Origin: Leminorella grimontii ATCC 33999 = DSM 5078
GTDB lineage: Bacteria > Pseudomonadota > Gammaproteobacteria > Enterobacterales > Enterobacteriaceae
Reading direction: 5' to 3'
DNA: 64,000 nucleotides
Assembly (NCBI RefSeq): GCF_000439085.1
Contig: NZ_AUUA01000001.1
Span: 902,550 to 966,549 of the forward strand
How positions within the stretch are numbered: position 1 is the first letter of the stretch; each line of letters opens with the position of its first letter. The notes beneath the pieces were generated by a model, which was not told the DNA's origin, did no database searches, and saw only the letters and a program-made list of their open reading frames with translations. Both the position numbers and the translations under genes were made by a program. This document shows positions 57,481 to 64,000 of the stretch, piece by piece.

Positions 57481-59229
57481 TTGACGATTAATCAGCTTGA
57501 ATGGCAACAGCTGTTGCCGGACACCACGCCCTATACAGGACTGTTTGAGCAAGAGTTCCGCCGCGAGCCTATCGATCTCGCCATCACGCAGCCGCGCCTT
57601 CACCAGGCTTTGGCAGCCTTCTGTGGTCAGCATACCGCATCGCCTTTTATGGTAGTCAAAGCGGTAGACAGCCGCGCCTATCTTGCCCTGATTAACGACG
57701 GCGTTGAAAAATTTGTCTCTCCGTCTCCCTCGCCTATCGGCAGCCGTTACGACATCCAGGGAAAGATCGTAACTCGTTCCGATGCGCAAAGCGCTGAAGA
57801 CAACTTTGCCGCAAAGTCAGCCAGCCTCTATGAAGAATGGCTGGAAGCGGAACAGCTGTTTGGCTGTCTGCGCAAATGCGGCGATAGCTATACGCTTGAG
57901 CCGGGGCTGGTTCATCAGGCTAACGGCGGCGTACTTATTCTCTCCGTCAGAACGCTGCTGGCACAACCCCATCTGTGGCTGCGTTTAAAGCAGGCCGTAC
58001 TCAGCAAGCGCTTTCAGTGGTGCTCAGCCGACGAAACCAGGCCTCTTGCGCTTTCCATCCCTTCGATGCCTCTCGACCTGAAGGTCATTCTGGTGGGCGA
58101 CCGCTATGGACTGGGAGCGTTACAAGATCAGGAGCCTGAGCTTATCGAACAGGCGCTTTACGCTGAATTTGAAGACGATCTGACGCTTAATGATGAAAAC
58201 GATATCGTAACCTGGTGCGCCTACGTTACCAGCGTCGCCTGCCGCTATCAGCTGCCTGAAGTTAATGCCGACGCCTATCCGCATCTTATCAGAGAAGGCG
58301 CCAGGAGAAGCGGAGATCAGGAAAGGCTGCCGCTGTGTCCACTGTTTATTAGCCACCTGCTGTCAGACGCGGCGCGCTTTACCGATTCGTCAATCACGGC
58401 TCAGGCCGTTATCCAGGCAAGAGACGATAAGCGCTGGCGCGAAAGCTATCTGTCAGAAATGGTGCTGGACGATATCGATTTAGGGCAGGTTCATATTGAA
58501 ACCGAAGGCGCGGTCATCGGCCAAATCAACGGCCTGTCCGTGCTGGAATATCCCGGTCATCCACGTGCGATGGGGGAACCGTCTCGCATCAGCTGCGTCG
58601 TTCACCTCGGTGACGGTGAAATTACCGACATAGAGCGCAAATCCGAACTTGGCGGCAACCTGCACGCAAAGGGAATTATGATTATGCAGGCCTTTATTAC
58701 TTCTGAACTGGCCTCTGAACAGCAGTTTCCTTTCTCCAGCTCGATCGTTTTTGAACAGTCTTATGGCGAAGTCGACGGCGACAGCGCCTCTCTGGCAGGG
58801 TTGTGCGCTCTGATAAGCGCCCTTTCTCAGTTGCCGATAAGCCAGCAAATCGCCGTAACCGGTTCTGTCGATCAGTTCGGCAACGTCCAAACTATCGGCG
58901 GCATTAATGAAAAAATCGAAGGCTTTTTTGACGTATGCAACGCGCGTGGCTTAACCGGCTCGCAGGGTATCATTCTGCCGCTAACCAACGTGCGCCATCT
59001 GTGCCTGAAGGATGAAGTCATCGAGGCCGTAAAGCTTGGACAATTCACTCTGTGGGCGGTCGAGCACGTCCGCGATGCGCTGCCTCTGCTGACGGGAGTG
59101 CCCTATATTGAAGAGAATGCGCCCTGTATTTTAAGCGCCATTCAAGAGCGGATATCTCAGGCCGGCGGCGGCGATCGTAACCGTCTTCCCTGGTTTTTAC
59201 GCTGGATTAATTGGTTTAACCGTGGCTGA
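57481..59229 (+). CDS. lonH: Lon-type protease homologue LonH (YcbZ)
   Basis: A 582-residue protein matching E. coli YcbZ (586 aa). The start is TTG at 57481, giving (M)TINQLEWQQLLPDTTPYT, aligned with E. coli MTITKLAWRDLVPDTDSY. The N-terminal half is a degenerate AAA region with LQPGLVHQANGGVLILSVRTLLAQ. The C-terminal S16 protease domain has the catalytic Ser in VDGDSASLAGLCALISAL and Lys in NEKIEGFFDVCN. Substrates are unknown. It lies between matP and fabA as in E. coli. Confidence 0.94.
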   Translation: MTINQLEWQQLLPDTTPYTGLFEQEFRREPIDLAITQPRLHQALAAFCGQHTASPFMVVKAVDSRAYLALINDGVEKFVSPSPSPIGSRYDIQGKIVTRSDAQSAEDNFAAKSASLYEEWLEAEQLFGCLRKCGDSYTLEPGLVHQANGGVLILSVRTLLAQPHLWLRLKQAVLSKRFQWCSADETRPLALSIPSMPLDLKVILVGDRYGLGALQDQEPELIEQALYAEFEDDLTLNDENDIVTWCAYVTSVACRYQLPEVNADAYPHLIREGARRSGDQERLPLCPLFISHLLSDAARFTDSSITAQAVIQARDDKRWRESYLSEMVLDDIDLGQVHIETEGAVIGQINGLSVLEYPGHPRAMGEPSRISCVVHLGDGEITDIERKSELGGNLHAKGIMIMQAFITSELASEQQFPFSSSIVFEQSYGEVDGDSASLAGLCALISALSQLPISQQIAVTGSVDQFGNVQTIGGINEKIEGFFDVCNARGLTGSQGIILPLTNVRHLCLKDEVIEAVKLGQFTLWAVEHVRDALPLLTGVPYIEENAPCILSAIQERISQAGGGDRNRLPWFLRWINWFNRG

Positions 59230-59325
59230 TCGGACTTGTTCGGCTTACATCTGTAAGCTAATCTAGTCGGCTACGATTGTGGGTATACTGCCCTTTACCT
59301 GTTAAAAAATTAAGGTTAGTCAATT

Positions 59326-59844
59326 ATGTTTGAAAAACGCGAATCCTATACAAAAGAAGACCTGCTTGCCTCAGGTCGCGGTGAACTATTTGGCGCAGGC
59401 GGTCCGCCGCTTCCGGCCCCGAATATGTTGATGATGGATCGCATTATCAAAATGACAGAAACCGGCGGGCAGTACGACAAAGGCTATGTTGAAGCCGAGC
59501 TGGATATTCAGCCCGACCTGTGGTTTTTCGGTTGCCACTTCATCGGCGATCCCGTCATGCCCGGCTGCCTCGGTCTGGATGCGCTTTGGCAGCTGGTTGG
59601 CTTCTATCTGGGCTGGCTTGGCGGAGAAGGTAAAGGCCGCGCGCTGGGCGTCGGTGAAGTTAAGCTGACAGGTCAAATTCTGCCGACGGCGAAGAAAGTG
59701 ACCTATCGCCTTCACATGAAGCGCGTCATTAACCGTCGCCTGATCATGGGCATGGCCGATGGTGAAGTGCTGGTCGACGGCCGCGTTATCTATACTGCTA
59801 CCGATTTAAAAGTCGGCCTGTTTAAAGACACCAGCGCATTCTAA
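59326..59844 (+). CDS. fabA: 3-hydroxydecanoyl-ACP dehydratase/isomerase FabA
   Basis: A 172-residue enzyme of the E. coli length, introducing the cis double bond in unsaturated fatty acid synthesis. Catalytic His71 lies in [15 protein letters not shown] and Asp85 in [14 protein letters not shown]. The dimer-forming hot-dog fold motifs [12 protein letters not shown] and [15 protein letters not shown] are present. A TATACTG -10-like element lies at 59283. The FabR/FadR sites were not resolved. Confidence 0.97.
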   Translation: MFEKRESYTKEDLLASGRGELFGAGGPPLPAPNMLMMDRIIKMTETGGQYDKGYVEAELDIQPDLWFFGCHFIGDPVMPGCLGLDALWQLVGFYLGWLGGEGKGRALGVGEVKLTGQILPTAKKVTYRLHMKRVINRRLIMGMADGEVLVDGRVIYTATDLKVGLFKDTSAF

Positions 59845-59855
59845 AAATCCTCACT

Positions 59856-59883
59856 GAAAAAAGCGCCTTCGGGCGCTTTTTTA
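59856..59883 (+). terminator. Terminator of fabA
   Basis: AAAAAAGCGCC pairs with GGCGCTTTTTT around TTCG, a very stable UUCG tetraloop, with a T run after it. Confidence 0.88.
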
Positions 59884-60036
59884 CTATCGTCCCGCCCCCT
59901 CTTTTTATCCGTTACGCGAATACGCTCCCTGCGTAGTACACTTAAATTCTACGCTAAGTGATAGACTTACCTTTCAACAAGTCGTCATAATGGCGTCACT
60001 ATTCAGTCGCCACCATTCAGTTGCCACGGAGTCATG

Positions 60037-62124
60037 ATGAATCAGGAAAAACTCTATATCGAAAAAGAGCTGAGCTGGTTATCGTTCAACGAGCGAGTTC
60101 TTCAGGAAGCGGCGGATAAAAGCAATCCGCTTATCGAGAGGATCCGCTTTCTGGGCATCTATTCAAGCAATCTGGATGAGTTTTACAAGGTCCGCTTTGC
60201 CGACGTTAAGCGACGCATCCTGATTAAAGAAGAACAGGGTTCCGCTTCCAGCTCTAAACAGGTATTGAAAAAGATCCAGTCGAAGGTGCTAAAAACCGAT
60301 CAGGAATTCGATAACCTGTATAACGAGCTGCTGCTGGAAATGGCGCGAAACCAGATATTTCTTATCAACGAACGCCAGCTGTCGGAAAATCAGCAGGTGT
60401 GGCTGCGCCACTATTTTAAAAACCATCTCCGCCAGTACATTACGCCCATTATTTTGTCTAACGACATCAATCTCGTTTCATTTTTAAAAGATGACTTCAC
60501 CTATCTGGCGGTTGAGATCGTCATTAGCGAAGACAAAAAAGAGTATGCGCTGCTGGAAATTCCGTCCAATAAAGTATCGCGCTTTATTACGCTGCCGCCC
60601 GAACCGCCCAGACGGCGTAAGCCCATGATTCTGGTGGACAACATTATCCGTCTCTGCTTGGACGACATCTTTAAAGGCTTTTTCGATTACCAGTATCTGG
60701 AAGCCTACTCGATGAAGATGACGCGCGATGCCGAATACGATCTGGTCAACGAAATGGAATCCAGCTGGCTTGAGCTAATGTCCTCCAGCCTTAAGCAGCG
60801 ATTAACGGCGGAACCGGTGCGCTTTGTCTATCAGCGCGATATGCCGAACGACATGGTGGAAATCCTGCGCCATAAGCTTGGCATTTCGTCCTATGACTCG
60901 ATTATTCCCGGCGGGCGCTACCACAACTTTAAAGACTTCATCAACTTCCCCAACGTGGGGAAAGATAATCTGCTAAACAGGCCGCTGCCCCGTCTAAGGC
61001 ACAATTGGTTTACTCTGTTTCGCAACGGATTCGAAGCCATAAGGGAACGGGACGTTCTGCTTTATTATCCTTACCACACGTTTGAACACGTACTTGAGCT
61101 GGTGCGCCAGGCCTCTTTTGACCCAAGCGTGCTGGCGATAAAGATCAATATTTATCGCGTCGCGAAAGATTCCCGCATTGTAGAGTCGATGATCAACGCC
61201 GCCCACAACGGTAAAAAGGTCACCGTCGTCGTGGAACTGCAGGCGCGCTTTGACGAAGAGGCTAATATTCACTGGGCCAAGCGCCTGACGGAGGCTGGCG
61301 TCCACGTCATTTTCTCCGCACCGGGCCTCAAGATCCACGCTAAGCTGTTTTTAATCTCACGCATTGAAGAGGGGCAAATCGTCCGCTATGCGCACATAGG
61401 GACGGGCAACTTTAACGAAAAAACCGCCCGGCTTTATACGGACTTCTCCCTCCTAACGGCCGACGCCCGGATAACCAACGAAGTTCGCCGGGTATTCAAC
61501 TTTATTGAGAACCCCTATCGCCCCGTCAGCTTTGAGCACCTTTTGGTTTCACCTCAAAACTCGCGCCTGATGCTTAATAAGCTCATTGACCGAGAGATTT
61601 CCTGCGCGCAGGCAGGCCTTGAGGCCGGTATCACGCTAAAAATCAACAACCTGGTGGACAAAGAGCTCATCGACAGACTTTATGCAGCATCCGGCGCGGG
61701 CGTAAAAATTCGGCTGATTGTCCGGGGAATGTGCGCTCTCGTCCCTAACATTCCGGGCGTTAGCGAGAACATTCAGGTAACGAGCATCGTCGATCGCTTC
61801 CTTGAACACGCCCGCGTCTATATTTTTGAAAACCAGGGCGACAAGCAGGTCTTTATCTCCTCAGCCGACTGGATGACCCGCAATATCGACTACCGTATCG
61901 AAGTCGGCGTCGCGATCCTTGACCCGGTGCTGAAGCAGAGAGTGCTCGACATTATTGACTTGCAGCTTTCCGATACGGTCAAAGCCCGCATTATCGATAA
62001 AGACTTAAGCAATGATTACGTTCCGCGCGGCAACCGCCGGAAAGTGCGCTCCCAAATAGCCATCTATGACTATTTAAAAGCGATTGAAGAAGCCTCGACA
62101 GAAACGCCAACGTCAATTGAGTAA
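60037..62124 (+). CDS. ppk: Polyphosphate kinase
   Basis: A 695-residue enzyme (E. coli 688) that makes inorganic polyphosphate from ATP. The second of two adjacent ATGs (60037) is chosen from GGAG spacing and from [15 protein letters not shown] matching E. coli [15 protein letters not shown]. The autophosphorylated histidine lies in [13 protein letters not shown] (about residue 433), and the second conserved catalytic stretch is in the 590-600 region ([13 protein letters not shown]). Five bases separate ppk from ppx, so they form an operon. In E. coli ppk-ppx lies elsewhere, near purMN. Confidence 0.96.
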   Translation: MNQEKLYIEKELSWLSFNERVLQEAADKSNPLIERIRFLGIYSSNLDEFYKVRFADVKRRILIKEEQGSASSSKQVLKKIQSKVLKTDQEFDNLYNELLLEMARNQIFLINERQLSENQQVWLRHYFKNHLRQYITPIILSNDINLVSFLKDDFTYLAVEIVISEDKKEYALLEIPSNKVSRFITLPPEPPRRRKPMILVDNIIRLCLDDIFKGFFDYQYLEAYSMKMTRDAEYDLVNEMESSWLELMSSSLKQRLTAEPVRFVYQRDMPNDMVEILRHKLGISSYDSIIPGGRYHNFKDFINFPNVGKDNLLNRPLPRLRHNWFTLFRNGFEAIRERDVLLYYPYHTFEHVLELVRQASFDPSVLAIKINIYRVAKDSRIVESMINAAHNGKKVTVVVELQARFDEEANIHWAKRLTEAGVHVIFSAPGLKIHAKLFLISRIEEGQIVRYAHIGTGNFNEKTARLYTDFSLLTADARITNEVRRVFNFIENPYRPVSFEHLLVSPQNSRLMLNKLIDREISCAQAGLEAGITLKINNLVDKELIDRLYAASGAGVKIRLIVRGMCALVPNIPGVSENIQVTSIVDRFLEHARVYIFENQGDKQVFISSADWMTRNIDYRIEVGVAILDPVLKQRVLDIIDLQLSDTVKARIIDKDLSNDYVPRGNRRKVRSQIAIYDYLKAIEEASTETPTSIE

Positions 62125-62129
62125 TTTTT

Positions 62130-63659
62130 ATGCCTTTAACCAAAACTACCGCATCAAAACAACAAGAAATTGCCGCGATCGATCTGGGGTCCAACAGCTT
62201 CCACATGGTGATTGCGCGCGTCGTCAACGGCGCGCTGCAAGTTTTAGGTCGCCTGAAGCAGCGCGTTCGACTGGCCGACGGTTTGGACAAAGACAACGTA
62301 TTAAGCGAAGAGGCTATCGTTCGCGGCCTTAACTGCCTTAGTCTGTTTGCTGAACGCCTGCAGGGTTTTCCTATTAACAGCGTCCGCATTGTTGCAACGC
62401 ATTCGCTAAGACAGGCCGCCAACAGTCAGGAATTCCTTGAGCGGGCAAAAGAGATTTTGCCCTACCCCATAGAGATTATTTCCGGCCAAGAAGAGGCTCG
62501 CCTTATCTATATGGGCGTTGCCCACACGCAGCCGGAAAAAGGCCGTAAGCTGGTCATTGATATCGGCGGGGGGTCAACCGAAATGGTTATCGGCGAAGAC
62601 TTCTCTCCGGTCTTGGCCGAAAGTCGACGCATGGGCTGCGTAAGCTTTTCTCGCCAATTCTTCCCCGATGGGGAAATAAGCTCGCAAAACTTCAACAGGG
62701 CCAGGATTGCGGCCGAACAAAAGCTGGAAAGCCTAACCTGGCAGTATAAGGTTCACGGCTGGCAGTACGCATTCGGCGCATCCGGCACGATAAAGGCGGT
62801 ACACAACGTTATTATTGAAGAGATGGGAGAGCCTGACGGTACCATCACGCCCGAGCGTCTTGAATGGGTCATCAAGCAGACGCTGAAGTTTAAATCCTTT
62901 CGCTCACTAAAGCTGGCCGGGCTTTCTCCCGACCGTCAGGGCGTATTCGTTGCAGGGCTAGCCATTCTGAGCGCCGTTTTCAATGCCCTATCGTTAAAAG
63001 CGCTTCGCCTGTCCGACGGAGCCCTGCGCGAAGGCGTTATCTATGAAATGGAGCACCACTTTCGGCATCAGGACATTCGTAGCCGAACCGCTATCAGCCT
63101 GGCCGAGCATTACAATATCGACCGAGATCAGGCCAACCGCGTTTTAACGCTGACGAAAAATCTATATGCCCAGTGGGTTAAGCAAAACGAAGCGCTGGCC
63201 GACCCTCAGTCGGAAGCACTGCTGGGCTGGGCCGCGATGCTGCATGAGGTTGGCCTCAGCATTAACTACAGCAACCTGCAGCGTCATTCCGCCTACATTT
63301 TGCAGAACACCAACCTCCCCGGCTTTAATCAGGAACACCAGCTGCTGTTGGCTACGCTGGTGCGTTTCCATCGTAAAAGCATAAAGCTGGATGAGCTTCC
63401 CAGCTTTAACCTGGTCAAACGGCATCAGGTTATTCCCCTGATCCAGTTACTGCGCCTGGCCGTACTGTTAAGCAACCAGCGTCGCTCAACGACGGAGCCA
63501 GACTACCTGAAGCTAAAAAGCGACGGTTTCCACATAACGTTGACCTTCCCCTGTGACTATCTGGAGAAAAACAGCTTGGTACAGGCAGATCTGGAACGGG
63601 AACAGGAGTATTGGGAAAACGTCAGCGGCTGGCGCCTTATGCTTGAATGCGATGATTAA
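62130..63659 (+). CDS. ppx: Exopolyphosphatase
   Basis: A 509-residue sugar kinase/actin-like phosphatase (E. coli 513) hydrolysing polyphosphate ends and pppGpp. The nucleotide-binding motif [17 protein letters not shown] lies near residue 14, and [15 protein letters not shown] near 145, with an HD-type domain in the middle (about 320-400) and further C-terminal helices. Catalytic Glu in [13 protein letters not shown] (about residue 121). It follows ppk by five bases. A terminator follows the stop. Confidence 0.96.
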   Translation: MPLTKTTASKQQEIAAIDLGSNSFHMVIARVVNGALQVLGRLKQRVRLADGLDKDNVLSEEAIVRGLNCLSLFAERLQGFPINSVRIVATHSLRQAANSQEFLERAKEILPYPIEIISGQEEARLIYMGVAHTQPEKGRKLVIDIGGGSTEMVIGEDFSPVLAESRRMGCVSFSRQFFPDGEISSQNFNRARIAAEQKLESLTWQYKVHGWQYAFGASGTIKAVHNVIIEEMGEPDGTITPERLEWVIKQTLKFKSFRSLKLAGLSPDRQGVFVAGLAILSAVFNALSLKALRLSDGALREGVIYEMEHHFRHQDIRSRTAISLAEHYNIDRDQANRVLTLTKNLYAQWVKQNEALADPQSEALLGWAAMLHEVGLSINYSNLQRHSAYILQNTNLPGFNQEHQLLLATLVRFHRKSIKLDELPSFNLVKRHQVIPLIQLLRLAVLLSNQRRSTTEPDYLKLKSDGFHITLTFPCDYLEKNSLVQADLEREQEYWENVSGWRLMLECDD

Positions 63660-63666
63660 TAAATAT

Positions 63667-63690
63667 CCTCCGGCATAGCCGGAGGTTTTT
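63667..63690 (+). terminator. Terminator of ppk-ppx
   Basis: CCTCCGGC pairs with GCCGGAGG around ATA, then five T. Confidence 0.88.
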
Positions 63691-63765
63691 CATATGCGCC
63701 TATAAGGCTCTCCTACCAGCCGCGCCCTAACAGGCGCATCGCGATCTGACATTTGCATCTATGGG

Positions 63766-64000
63766 TTACTTACGGCCCGTAAACGGGCTGCCTGGATATG
63801 GGATCGATAACTGTTCCCCCATTTTATCCTCTTTCAATTGATGCTTTATGTACTCTTGTATTCGGGATGTATTTTTCCCCACCGTATCTACATAGTACCC
63901 TCGGCACCAAAACTCTCGATTGCGATATTTGAACTTTAGATCTCCAAACTGCTCATAAAGCATCAGGCTGCTTTTACCTTTCAGATATCCCATAAAGCCC
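63766..64000 (-). mobile_element. tnpA: IS200-family transposase TnpA (N-terminal part beyond window)
   Basis: The C-terminal part of an IS200/IS605-type Y1 transposase; the frame runs off the right edge (upstream residues ...GF then MGYLKGKSSLMLYEQFGD). The residues match known IS200 TnpA proteins almost exactly, including RNREFWCRGYYVDTVGKN and the helix carrying the nucleophilic tyrosine, IQEYIKHQL, and the end GEQLSIPYPGSPFTGRK. The HUH motif would lie beyond the edge. About 78 of about 152 residues are visible. IS200 elements have subterminal hairpins, not inverted repeats. It lies 106 bp after ppx. Confidence 0.93.

Overview
The window is chromosomal DNA of a gammaproteobacterium in the order Enterobacterales. 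Almost every housekeeping gene has a full-length counterpart in Escherichia coli, and several E. coli gene orders survive: uvrY-uvrC-pgsA-glyW-cysT-leuZ, icd/rluE-nudJ-mnmA-hflD-purB, mgsA-helD-yccF-yccS-sxy-sulA-ompA-matP-lonH-fabA, and rimJ/mdtH-yceB. These blocks are joined differently from E. coli: rlmG, dbpA, eptB, ychF and ppk-ppx sit at new neighbours, and grxB, ghrA, mzrA, roxA-phoQP, rlmI and yccX are absent from their expected slots. This points to a non-Escherichia enterobacterium. A Budviciaceae-type genus is possible, but that is a guess and no marker here settles it.

Layout. 1-7110: truncated rimJ, mdtH, yceB, then a leftward operon ycdX-muiA-like-ycdY-rlmG and tRNA-Ser(GGA). 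7194-12541: accessory surface genes, an AIDA-like autotransporter beside the tRNA and the lipopolysaccharide enzyme eptB. 12627-20403: a surE paralogue, ychF, dbpA, a LysR regulator divergent from a two-gene oxidoreductase operon, and a lone panC. 20404-26706 is the most accessory-looking part: long AT-rich spacers, two orphan proteins resembling the IS1 protein InsA with no InsB, a tiny lipoprotein, a formate channel, ycaC, an AraC regulator and fepE. 26723-33714: icd and the rluE-purB cluster, then pepT. 34168-39707: yqjA, small proteins, three tRNAs, pgsA, uvrC and uvrY. 39708-42065: ydhR, a phage-type adenine methyltransferase and two terminator-like hairpins without genes. 42066-47983: hspQ, tusE, a TauE-type exporter, an ABM protein, caiE, the thiosulfate pair yeeE-yeeD, an atypical tRNA-Lys(CTT), tRNA-Ser(TGA) and yccU. 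48112-63659: the mgsA-to-fabA backbone, then ppk-ppx. The right edge cuts an IS200 transposase.

Themes. Several genes shape the cell surface: the autotransporter, eptB (phosphoethanolamine on lipopolysaccharide), fepE (very long O-antigen), ompA and small lipoproteins. Sulfur handling is concentrated at 42.5-46.4 kb (tusE, TauE, yeeE-yeeD). SOS response and chromosome management are represented by sulA with a clear LexA box, uvrC, helD and matP.

The best candidate for something undescribed is the pair of InsA-like zinc-ribbon proteins. They lack a transposase partner, share a short upstream motif, and one lies 18 bp upstream of fepE. They could be domesticated DNA-binding regulators of surface genes, or IS fossils. 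Two orphan hairpins at 40.0 and 42.0 kb may terminate small RNAs. All product calls were made by reading the sequence and recalling known families; no database search was run.
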